A stretch of 16,556 nucleotides of DNA, from NCBI GenBank assembly GCA_036939755.1, contig JALLAZ010000357.1, forward strand, positions 1 to 16,556, given 5' to 3'. The notes beneath the pieces are model-generated. The model saw nothing but the letters and a program-made list of their open reading frames with translations. It did no database searches and was not told where the DNA came from. Of the stretch, positions 1 through 7,968 are shown piece by piece (position 1 is the first letter of the stretch; each line of letters begins with the position of its first letter). The position numbers and the translations under genes are program-made. The DNA is from Stephanodiscus triporus (Eukaryota; Bacillariophyta; Thalassiosirophyceae; Thalassiosirales; Thalassiosiraceae).

Positions 1-1
1 G

Positions 2-319
2 AGTAGGAGTAGGAGTGGCAGCAGAAGAAATATCAAGCAGACATTGTCATCCGCACCTTCCCCTTCCCGCACCTGCAATAACGACGATGAAACAAGGGGG
101 GCAGTTACGGAAAGGACGAGGGGGCGCTACGGCCTAGTTGGCACATCGTTGTCCAACAAAGACACCAACGACGGAGCGTCGATACAATATCAACAAGGGG
201 GGAATCGTAACGACGGCTATCTAGGACCCGACAAGAGATTACTCGAATCCAAGCGTCAGACCGAGGCGGAAGAACGAGAACGTGTGCGACAAATATCTCG
301 TAAAGGAAGTAGACGGTAG
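2..319 (+). CDS. C-terminal end of an unrecognised charged protein (partial, open at left edge)
   Basis: An open frame enters from the left edge and ends at a TAG at 317-319, giving about 105 codons. No family is recognised. The visible part starts with a Ser/Arg-rich stretch (SRSRSGSRR), continues as polar low-complexity sequence rich in Asn, Asp, Gly and Gln, and ends in a highly charged stretch (EAEERERVRQISRKGSRR) likely to be helical. This would suit the disordered tail of a nuclear or RNA-associated protein, but that is inference only. The frame has no ATG, so the start or an upstream exon lies outside the window. It converges on the secreted-protein gene ending at 570. It could also be a chance open frame. 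Confidence 0.35.
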   Translation, partial: SRSRSGSRRNIKQTLSSAPSPSRTCNNDDETRGAVTERTRGRYGLVGTSLSNKDTNDGASIQYQQGGNRNDGYLGPDKRLLESKRQTEAEERERVRQISRKGSRR

Positions 320-569
320 GAAGATTCATATCAGCTTGGTTTTAATATTCGATCTCTTCATTTAGGATTCCAACCTTGTTGTGCAGCCTCGGAAAGAAAA
401 GGAACGACCTCTTTTTTGTTACTATGTATCGCAATGTATTCTTCTTAATTATTTCACAGATATTTAAGGGAAGTCAATGTTATTATCTTGTAGTGTCCCG
501 AGTGTCATGAATCCCCAATTAATCCAACCAAAACCTACATATATACTCGTAATAGCTCCCTCATTGAAC

Positions 570-1539
570 TCACTTCGGCTTCTTCGTTGGTTTGCGAGTA
601 GGACTGCGTGTCGTTGGTTTGCGAGTGAGACTGCTTGCGGTAGGCGAACTCGTGACTGGGCTGCTCGTTGGACCAGCAATGGCCTCATACGTTACCACAA
701 TATCCTGCGGTGCAGCGCAAGTTCCCCCGAAGTACAATCCAAGTACTTTCCCCTGCTGGTAATTCAAACAAGTGCTTGAATGGATGTTCGTCTTCGATTC
801 CAAAAACAACCCATCGGAGGAGCGAAGCGAATGTAGCACGGTACCATTGTCAAAGCTTTCCATCCCCAAAATATACACAACATCAGGTTGCAATATGGTG
901 GAAAAGGTCTTGCTTAGGTCCCAATTTTCGTTCGGATATGGAGTAATGCCAGCAGAGTAGGAGTACGTAGCCAATTGTATTCCAGAGCAGTTCACGACAT
1001 TGCCGCAGTTTGTCGTATTGTGTAAGTTCTGAAGCCTTCGCCAGACAAAGCGATCACTGTCCCTCTGGTGATCATGGGTGTATCCGCATCGCGCCTTACC
1101 CCACAATTTATTCCAGTCATAATATTCGACGGTATTTGCGAAGCAAGTGCCGCCATTGTAAGATGCGGCAGATTGGCCAAATTTAACTTTAACGCTCCAC
1201 GAAGATTGGCCTATGAGAATAGGAATCGGAGTGCAGGTGCACGATAATAGTGGCAGAGCAGAGAATGGATCAATTTTTTATGTTTCCACATCATCGTCAG
1301 CTTTACCCCCACCACCGCAACAGTGCGTCACATTTTCTCTACTCACCATTTGTACCCCAATTCGGTCCAAAACAGAGAATGCTGGTGCTGGTGCAATTGG
1401 CATACTGTTTGTTTGTGTAGACGGCGTAAACGCCGTTGATGTTGTCCGATCCTGCGACGGCATCAACGTATAAGACGCCGTAAAACTGCAACACATATGT
1501 GGCGACTGCGTAGATCAGGCTTTTGATGCCGAAACTCAT
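570..1539 (-). CDS. Secreted protein of unknown function with Pro/Thr/Ser-rich tail, two exons
   Basis: I join exon 1 (1539-1347) and exon 2 (1210-570) across a 136-bp intron with a GTGAGT donor and a CATAG acceptor. The splice falls inside a Gly codon and keeps frame, giving 277 residues. The N-terminus (MSFGIKSLIYAVATYVLQF, then ending around VDAVAG) is a convincing signal peptide. The mature part has scattered Cys (C49 and C56, then TCFAN, ARCGY, TNCGNVVNCSG, STCLNY and GGTCAAP) that could form disulfides, and several N-x-S/T sites. The last 35 or so residues are a PTSSPVTSSPTASS tail passing into Lys/Arg/Pro/Thr repeats, a type of low-complexity tail familiar from diatom cell-surface and frustule-associated proteins. 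No catalytic domain is recognised. The ATG has G at -3. Role at the cell surface is inferred. Confidence 0.65.
584..634. repeat. 27-bp direct repeat coding for the Lys/Pro/Thr tail
   Basis: A 15-bp word is exactly repeated at 584-598 and 611-625, with similar bases following each copy, so the period is 27 bp (nine codons). It encodes the repeating Arg-Lys-Pro-Thr motif at the C-terminus of the secreted protein. Such in-frame repeats change length easily by slippage. Confidence 0.7.
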
Positions 1540-1741
1540 CGCTTGATGGGAAATGTTTGATAGAGATGATAATATTATGGGAGGGAGGTTTTATGTTGGT
1601 GGTTGTTTCCTGACACCGATCGATATGTTGTGATGGAGCGGCCTCCTCGCTCGCTGTTCCTCTCTTTCGCGTATGAATGTCGTACCAGGGCAGGAAAAGC
1701 TTAACAAGTGATAATGAGTTATTTTCATATTTGTCAGGCAC

Positions 1742-1813
1742 GACTTGTTAGCTCAGTGGTAGAGCGTTTCGTTTACACCGAAAAGGCCACGGGTTCGAAA
1801 CCCGTACGAGTCA
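1742..1813 (+). tRNA. tRNA-Val, anticodon UAC
   Basis: The 72-base sequence folds into a full cloverleaf. The acceptor stem GACTTGT/ACGAGTC pairs over 7 bp with one T-G wobble. The D stem is GCTC/GAGC around a 7-base loop. The anticodon stem TTTCG/CGAAA encloses the loop TTTACAC, so the anticodon is TAC, reading GUA (valine). The variable loop is 5 bases, and the T stem ACGGG/CCCGT encloses TTCGAAA. The discriminator is A1813. No CCA is encoded, as expected for a eukaryotic nuclear gene. The A box (TAGCTCAGTGGT) and B box (GGTTCGAAACC) are intact, so it should be transcribed by RNA polymerase III. There is no intron. Confidence 0.96.
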
Positions 1814-1821
1814 CATCGAGC

Positions 1822-1826
1822 TTTTT
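1822..1826 (+). terminator. Pol III terminator of the tRNA-Val gene
   Basis: A run of five T on the non-template strand begins 9 bases after the tRNA 3' end, the usual RNA polymerase III stop signal. Confidence 0.75.
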
Positions 1827-1914
1827 ACTGGGGTGGAATAGTGATACACATTGTTTTGCGTTGCGTTTTGCAGAAAGATTATTGTATGGCATTGTTAAGG
1901 TTAAGTCAGAGCGC

Positions 1915-3039
1915 ATGAGCAACATGGCGGATGACTCTAGCCGCAACGATGTGGAGGATCTCCTCCAGAACGAACACCGCCTGACCCAGGCCCAGCTGGA
2001 GGCAATTGAATACGAAATCAAATCCACCCAGCCATTGACGTCTCACCTGTTGCCAATCAGTGTCCTAGCGCAGCAGTACAGTGCTAATATGACTTTCAAT
2101 AGCAACGACGACGAACAGCGCGGCTTCGTCGGGGCGGCCTCGTTCTTATGCCGGAAGTACGCTTCGTTGCGCAAGGTCAGGGGCGATGGGAATTGCTATT
2201 ATCGTGCATTCTTGTACGCGATGTGCGAACATCTCCTATCGAGGCGCCTCGACCATCGCGCCGATGATAATGATGATGCTGAGTTTCGCAGATTGAAGCG
2301 CACGGTCGTCGAGTCGCTGAAGTGGGTCTGTCGGCACGGGTACGACGAATACACCATCGATGCGTTTCACGAGGAGCTGGTGGAGTTATTTGATTTCATC
2401 GAAAGGGCCTCGTCTGGAACAAGTAGTAAGGGAGGAGTTGACGACGACCCCGCCAAGGTAGCTGTGGCGGCTCCGCACGACAATGTGATGCAGCAACTGC
2501 ACTTGAAATTGAACGAAGAAAATGCAGTGAGTCTGTGTATTGAAAAAGAAAGATCGCATAAACTCATAATTTGCCGATGGTACTCTGCTGGTCGTTGATC
2601 ATTCGCCGCTGAGTCCCATCCTTGACTCATTGCGCAATATATTATTATTTTTACTCAGACCTCAGATTATTGCACCTGGTTCATGCGCGTAATGGCGGCG
2701 GCGCAGATGAAGTCGAATCCCGATCGATACCTCCCGTACGTTATGGCGGAGGGTTACAACGATGTTCCTTCGTTCTGCTCGAGGGAGGTCGAACCTATGG
2801 GTAAGGAATGCAGCATGGTCCAGGTCTCGGCGTTGGCGGAATGCTTGGGGGTGAGGGTGGTCATCGAATACATGGACGGGAGGATGGCAACGGGGGAGGA
2901 AAGGTTGGTGCATCACGTTTTTGGGGGGGAGGTAGAAGATGATAGCGGCGAAAATAATAATGATGATGCACAGCTGAAGGGGGAGAGGACGAGCATAACC
3001 CTGTTGTATCGTCCAGGTCACTTTGATATTTTGTATTGA
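1915..3039 (+). CDS. Otubain-type ubiquitin thioesterase (OTUB1-like), two exons
   Basis: A peptidase C65 cysteine protease that removes ubiquitin from proteins; human OTUB1 prefers Lys48 chains and acts in cytosol and nucleus. Exon 1 (1915-2526) and exon 2 (2659-3039) join in phase 0 across a 132-bp intron (GTGAGT...CTCAG), giving 330 residues. The splice creates TSDY, which matches the same spot in OTUB1. The catalytic Cys lies in RGDGNCYYRAF (C94, with Asp at 91) and the catalytic His in YRPGHFDILY (H325) at the very C-terminus. Other family blocks are FCSREVEPMGKE and VVIEYMDG. Acidic, poorly conserved inserts lie around residues 180-200 and before the last block. The open frame runs upstream through the tRNA gene, so the start is the in-frame ATG at 1915 or, with better context (AACATGG), at 1924. 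Confidence 0.93.
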
Positions 3040-3374
3040 ACCATGGAAATTACTTAAGCAAAATTCTATGCATTCTCTTATTCAGTCTCTGATTGCAGTC
3101 ATTATGGATGAAAACAGGGTCACTTCAAGTGTGAAGTTCTATTTCATGACGCTTGCTTGGGCACGGGTTGTGTGTTTGGGTGTGTGTGTGTTTTTTTTTT
3201 TACACGGAAGTCAGCGGTGTTGAAATCAATGAATCCGTTATCAGCGACAGAGACAGAGAGAGGAACATTGACTGATAACATCAATTAAGACGAAGATTGT
3301 TTTCTCGTGTAGACGAGATGAAAGAGTAGAAATGGAATCTATTTCTACCTTTCCTCACAGACGGTAAAGGAGTG
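3040..3374. other. Intergenic stretch after the otubain gene
   Basis: AT-rich sequence with a short TG run leading into a run of T (about 3171-3201). I see no gene. A pyrimidine-rich TTTCCTCACAG at about 3350-3360 looks like a splice acceptor and may be a relic of the decayed copy that follows. Confidence 0.5.
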
Positions 3375-3597
3375 TTTATGCATGAGCCGCAAATTTCGAA
3401 AGACACAATTTCAATCCTCCATGTCTTGGCACCCGCATCCTGTCCTCGGGTGCGAGCTCTCTTATATGCTCATAATGGCAATTTGTTGACATTGGTCCAC
3501 GCATAGGAAAGATTGTACGACGATGCCGAGTCTCAATTAGCCTGGCTAGCCTCTCGCAACGAGAATCTATTCTGTGCGATAGAATGTTCATCAGCAT
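3375..3597 (+). pseudogene. Decayed inverted partial copy of the neighbouring oxygenase-like gene
   Basis: Translated on the + strand, this stretch resembles part of the - strand gene at 3703-4986. The words LAPASCPRVRALLYAHNGN and DDAESQLAWLASRNENLF here match SSASCPRARALLDAHDGH and RDAAPSRLAARVGDYNENMF there, about residues 103-178 of that protein. DNA identity is obvious around TCCTGTCCTCGGGTGCGAGC. Between the two matching blocks the frame is lost (a missing base near 3485 and a TAG around 3505), and the block ends in a TAA at about 3597. Only the non-catalytic N-terminal region is represented; the HxD and distal His region is absent. This looks like a relic of an inverted duplication. 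Confidence 0.72.
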
Positions 3598-3702
3598 AAT
3601 GGATCTATCATTTTATTGATTGACTAAATGCACCAATTTTCTCATATATTCTTGACCCTTCAATCTCAAGGGGAAACGTACGTGTTCTCTCTCTCATTCG
3701 AG

Positions 3703-4986
3703 TCAGACCTCGAAAAAATTACCCAGTAAACAATCCAACCCGTTCGAATCCACAAACCTCTCGCACAGTTCCCTCCTCCTATCGTGCCGCTCGGTGTACT
3801 TGTTCATCGGATGGTCCAAGAGCGTGATTCTGTTTCTCTCCTTCCGTGTTTCGGCCGTCGCAATCACATCGCCTACACTGATGTCCGCATCCGACTCGTC
3901 CTCTTCCAGGGCAATGTAAAGGTGGAACCTCAAATTGCCGCCGGAGCCGTGCTTGAAGCCACCTCCGTGGATCGTGTCCGATGGAACAATGAGCATTTTT
4001 CCATGGGGGATGAAAACTACCGTCCCCTCGATGGCGTCGCGGAAGCTCCTCCACGTCCTCTCGACTTTGCGACCGTCCTTGTTGTTGTCATCGTTGTCCC
4101 TGCTGGTCTCCGCCTCCTTCTCCTCTCTAACAATGGGGTCCAGCCACAGCTGGAGAAATGCTCCCTCCTCTGTGAGCGGGAAGAATGACAGGTACAGTCT
4201 CTTCCCGTACGTTCGAAGGATGTCATAATCGTAATCCACGTGAGCGGGCTGGAACATGGTACGTTCCGTCGTCATGTACGATCCCCGATATGATAGATTC
4301 GCTTGACGTAACGATTGTCGGATAGAGGCTTCGAAGGCCTCGATGTCACGTTGAATCGACGATTCTCGCATGGCGATGCCTTCGTCGCCATTGTCGTCGG
4401 AATCACCGCCCCTCCTCCTCCTTTGACCGTCGAGGATGATGGACCTGATATCTCGATTCGCGGCCTGCATCTCGTAGAACATATTCTCGTTGTAGTCGCC
4501 GACGCGCGCGGCCAATCGGGACGGGGCGGCGTCGCGCAATCCCGCCAGTATGTGCGGACCGACGTCTATCAAGTGGCCGTCGTGGGCGTCGAGGAGCGCT
4601 CGCGCCCGAGGGCAGGACGCGGATGACAAGACGACGATGGAGGACAGCGCCTTCTCGCGCATTCGAATATGCAGGAGCTTCTCGTCGGTCTCATCACTCC
4701 GAGAGAGACGATTTACCTCTTCGGGAGGTAACGGCTGACTCGGTGCGTCATCGTCGTCCGCTGCGTCATCGATGTCGTTGTCACGATGATCTCCTTTCTT
4801 GGCTTGCACGAGGATGAATTCACAAATGGCGTCCGATGATGCCGTTTCCTTCGATCGGCAGAACGACCGAGAGCTGTCGTGGCGAACGTCGACGGTCGAC
4901 GAGAAGCTGTCGACTGACTCAGAACGCACGTCCTTGTTCTTAATTACGTGGTTGGTCACGCTTTTGTTCTTTGCGATGGCGACCAT
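3703..4986 (-). CDS. Putative 2-oxoglutarate/Fe(II) oxygenase-like protein
   Basis: The C-terminal half looks like a double-stranded beta-helix oxygenase. It has an HxD pair (PAHVDYDYD, H249 and D251), the strands RLYLSFFPL and GAFLQLWLDP, GTVVFIPHGKMLIVPSDTIHGGGF with a distal His (H340), and an Arg 13 residues later (NLRFHLYIAL, R353). This order and spacing fit the metal triad and 2-oxoglutarate-binding Arg of Fe(II) dioxygenases. The substrate is unknown. Residues 1-100 are polar and acidic. A conserved-looking helical region (about 103-178) follows, which is the part duplicated at 3375-3597. I chose the ATG at 4986 for its strong context (AACATGG); it gives 427 residues. In-frame ATGs at 5193, 5187 and 5124 would add up to 69 residues, including a hydrophobic Tyr/Phe-rich stretch that could act as a signal anchor. 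The family assignment is inference from motifs. Confidence 0.7.
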   Translation of the reverse strand: MVAIAKNKSVTNHVIKNKDVRSESVDSFSSTVDVRHDSSRSFCRSKETASSDAICEFILVQAKKGDHRDNDIDDAADDDDAPSQPLPPEEVNRLSRSDETDEKLLHIRMREKALSSIVVLSSASCPRARALLDAHDGHLIDVGPHILAGLRDAAPSRLAARVGDYNENMFYEMQAANRDIRSIILDGQRRRRGGDSDDNGDEGIAMRESSIQRDIEAFEASIRQSLRQANLSYRGSYMTTERTMFQPAHVDYDYDILRTYGKRLYLSFFPLTEEGAFLQLWLDPIVREEKEAETSRDNDDNNKDGRKVERTWRSFRDAIEGTVVFIPHGKMLIVPSDTIHGGGFKHGSGGNLRFHLYIALEEDESDADISVGDVIATAETRKERNRITLLDHPMNKYTERHDRRRELCERFVDSNGLDCLLGNFFEV

Positions 4987-5352
4987 GTTTTTGAAGGGGT
5001 TGGAGCGAAATTTGAGTTTACGTGTGTTTTTGCGTGGGCGATCTCTGCGGATCGATGACAACAAGGCCGGAGCAAGGATGCGTGAGTGTTTTGTTCGTAG
5101 CGAATGGTCAAATGAAAAATACATCCAGAGGTGTGAATAAAAGTAAAAGGATAGGTGTAGATAGACGAATCCCCACAGTCCTTTCATATCCATTTCATAC
5201 CATGTGTACTGCAGCACTTCATTGTTTCGATTACACACCTTGATTGTCTGCTACTCCCTTTTTGGGTTATGTATGCATCATCGGCGGCCGGGCCCGAGCT
5301 CGGTTCGGATCCAGATTGCCGATGCTTTCTCTCTCTAGAGTAGATAGCAGTG

Positions 5353-5792
5353 ATGGAGGGTGAAGCAGCAGCAGAAGCATGTCAAAGTGGTGTCAAAGAG
5401 GAGAAGCATGCACTCCGAGATAAGAAAAGATCAGGTGTATGTATCGTATCGTATCGTACCCTAGAGAATATCTGTCTTATCTACCATATTATGGTACGAT
5501 ACTACAGTTGTTCCCACGTGAAGTGTGTACGTAAAAGGATCTACCATACAAAATCGGAGTAGGTACCATAGCTGTCAAGGAGGTCCGCGGCGGGGCTCGG
5601 TGGGACGAGGCTGATCGTATGTGGGGGTCCTCGTTTGAGCTGAGCGAATGCCCTGTCAAACTTGTTCCCGTTGTTGGAAACGGAGAGGAGAAGGAGGATG
5701 GGGAGAATGGCCCGCTCCCGCGCCTAGGCATCATGGTAGAGGCATTGTCTGCAAATAAGGAGATATATACCCATTTACTCTGTATGCTGTGA
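5353..5792 (+). CDS. Candidate small two-exon gene, 100 codons, unrecognised
   Basis: Exon 1 (5353-5434) starts at an ATG with G at -3 and +4 and encodes an acidic, Ala/Glu/Lys-rich segment (MEGEAAAEACQSGVKEEK). A GTGTAT donor at 5435 and an ACCATAG acceptor ending at 5571 remove a 137-bp intron, the same size as neighbouring introns, and the phases agree (one base plus two). Exon 2 (5572-5792) is GC-rich and protein-like: AVKEVRGGARWDEADRMWGS, then SECPVKLVPVVGNGEEKEDG, then PLPRLGIMVEALSANKEIYT, ending at TGA 5790-5792. The product would be 100 residues. No family is recognised. The stop lies 46 bases from the stop of the convergent DUF1350 gene. The acceptor lacks a strong pyrimidine tract, so the model is tentative; exon 2 might instead be a relic. 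Confidence 0.42.
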
Positions 5793-5838
5793 TGTATTTC
5801 AAAGGATGATCGAATGTCATCATAATATTTACGGCACA

Positions 5839-7968
5839 TCATAATGATCCTTCATCCAACCAAGCCACCAATGCATCAACAACTCTTTCAACCTGTCAAG
5901 ATACCAGAAGTATGAATGCAACATATGCATTTGTTAGAGAAATTACAAGCACACGCGCACACAACTGTAAACAGAGAAACAAGCGGCCAGCGCAAATTTC
6001 CCATTCAATGATGTGGAAGGAGGAGGAACTCACTTGTTCGTACCCCAATTTTTCCCTGACTACCTTGGCGCTCTCCTCGCCGTCATTGCCGCCGCCGCCG
6101 CCGGAGGAGGAGCCGCCCACCATGCCCACGATGCCCCCGAGCGTCTCCTCCAACGCCTCGCCCCATCCCTCCCCCCCGCTCGGGCCCAACAGCGGCGTCA
6201 GGTGATTCCCCTCCAGCACCCTCCTTTCGAGGTTGATCGTTATCATGGGCCGCTTCATCTTCATGACGCTCTCGGCCTCGCGCAGGTACCCCTCCAACGC
6301 CGGCGAATCGTCCAGCGCGTCGTCCTCGAACTGCAGGATCATCGTCCGACGGCACCGATACGCCCGTCGCGCGGCCGACGACATGGCGTCGGGCGTCGGG
6401 GTGAAGTCCCGCGCCCCCCCCTCCACCTCGTCGATCAACTTCGGCACCTGAGCGGCGACGCCGAGGGACTGGAGTAGGAGCGAGGGCACGTTCCCGGGGG
6501 CGTTGGACAAGGCGTCGTGTACGGGTCCGGTCAGTAACCTCGTCAGGGATTCGCGTATCGGCGGGGGTATCGAGACGAGGGACGACGGGAGGATGTTCTC
6601 GAGGGACAGGCCGGGGATGGGACCCGGCAGGGATCGGACGAGACGTCGCAGGGCGTCGTCGGACGGCACCTCGCCGTTGATTTGCTCCCTGGCGACCTCG
6701 ATCATGGCCTTCATCAGCTCGCTCCCGTTCCTGTCCCCGTCGCTGAAAAGCGGCACGACGAGCTCCTTGAACAGGGGCACGGCCTCGGACACGCCCCGAT
6801 TGTTGTAACTTATCAGGGCGTTCGCGGCCCGGGGCGTGTCGGGGAAGAGCGACGTTATCAGCATGTGCAGGAGAGCCCCGCAGGAGTGTCCCACTCCCAC
6901 GACCGGCACGGCTCCGTATTCTGTTTTGTGTGTGTGGGGATTGGTATGTGTGTGTGTGTGTGTTGGTTTTTTGCATTCCAATTCGTCCGATCGAAAAAAT
7001 GGAGGAGGAAGGCGATAGGAAGGGTGAGCGCTCGTCGGAATAGATTATGCACTTACGCGAGCCGGGCAAAAAGACAGTACGATTGATAGATACGCGAGCG
7101 AATAAATATGCACTCCCGAGCCGTAAACGTTTCTTAATCCTACCACCCACCCCCCCCCTCCTTCCTCCTCGTCCTCTCTCGTTTGTCGACTCTCTCCCCT
7201 TTCCATTAAAAAAAACAAAAACTCACGCTTGGCCAGATCCGGCGCGACCAACTCAAACCGACCAATGATCTCGTCGCAAGTCGTCAGGTGATCGAAGCTC
7301 AGCTGGTACGGCGTCGCGACCACGAGGTACCCCCGCGAACTCAGCCGCTCGAGCATGTAACGGTAAAATATTTGGGGCGCCGCCCCGACGAAGGCTCCGC
7401 CGAGGAAGTGTATGAGAGCTCGAGGCTGCGCGGACGTCGACGACGAGGAGGAGGAGGAGTATGGGCGGAGTATGTAATTCCCGTGTATTTCCTCCCATCG
7501 TCCGACGGACGACGACGACGACGACGACGGACGATCGGCGGACGCTATCGTCGTCTTTTTGGTGGCATCCGTCGACGATCGTTCGCCGACGGGAGGAGGA
7601 CGGGCGGTCGCGGACGAGACGACAACGACGTCCTCGCCAGCGTCGGATCGATCCATCTCGTCCTCCAATCGCCTCTCCTCCTCCATCCATCGCGACGCCG
7701 CCGACGACGACGACGACGAGGATTGCGACGTCGATGATTGCGACAGCGACGAGGAGGAGGGCGATGACATCATCACCCCTAGGAACGGACGGGGAACGTC
7801 GTTCGTTCTATCCCGCGTCGACGACGACGAAGAAGACGACGGCGACGACCCTCCGCCGTCGCGTCGCGGTCGAGCGGAGGCGGCGGGGGGGAGCGCGATC
7901 GTTCGAAACGCGCCGGCGGAGGGGACGACGAAGACGAGCGCCGCCGCCGCCGCCGATGACCGTCGCAT
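5839..7968 (-). CDS. Plastid-targeted DUF1350 family alpha/beta hydrolase-like protein, three exons
   Basis: Exons 7968-7227, 6920-6034 and 5892-5839 join across introns of 306 and 141 bp (donors GTGAGT; acceptors AAACAG and TGACAG) into 560 residues. The first splice forms a Gln codon and restores the strand before the nucleophile elbow; the last exon adds VERVVDALVAWLDEGSL and the stop. The leader MRRSSAAAAALVFVVPSAGAF resembles a diatom bipartite plastid signal with Phe after the cleavage site. Ser-rich low-complexity sequence fills residues 40-180. The DUF1350 core follows: HFLGGAFVGAAP (about 187-198), GYLVVATPYQLSFDH, GVGHSCGALLHML with the GxSxG Ser at 260, and ISYNNRGVSEAVPLF. The family is found in cyanobacteria and plastid-bearing organisms; its reaction is not established to my knowledge. 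The ATG has A at -3. The Gly-rich loop near the end (GGSSSGGGGGNDG) is unusual. Confidence 0.87.
6947..6962. repeat. (TG)8 microsatellite in intron 1 of the DUF1350 gene
   Basis: Eight TG dinucleotides lie inside the 306-bp intron. Read on the gene strand they are a CA run close to the acceptor. Confidence 0.85.
7508..7528. repeat. (GAC)7 trinucleotide repeat coding for polyserine
   Basis: Seven perfect GAC units read as TCG (Ser) codons on the gene strand of the DUF1350 protein. Similar impure GAC/GAG runs recur at about 7437-7460 and 7695-7725, so much of the Ser-rich linker arises from trinucleotide expansion. Confidence 0.85.

Noticed and set aside
1708..1914. Upstream extension of the otubain frame to 1708
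   Set aside because: It would run through the tRNA-Val gene; the family N-terminus fits a start at 1915 or 1924.
3376..3597. 73-codon - strand open frame at 3376-3597
   Set aside because: The + strand of the same stretch clearly matches the neighbouring gene, so the - strand frame is a shadow of the decayed copy.
5489..5842. 117-codon - strand open frame downstream of the DUF1350 gene
   Set aside because: No domain, no good start context, and it overlaps the more protein-like + strand exon at 5572-5792.
5896..6045. C-terminal tail of the DUF1350 frame reading into 5896
   Set aside because: These codons are intronic: a GTGAGT donor at 6033 and a TGACAG acceptor at 5893 join in phase to a short last exon with a plausible amphipathic end.
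6083..7150. Long - strand open frame of 355 codons overlapping the DUF1350 gene
   Set aside because: It is a different frame of the same exon, Arg/Gly-rich and without motifs, while the frame with GHSCG and the correct splice phases is clearly the real one.
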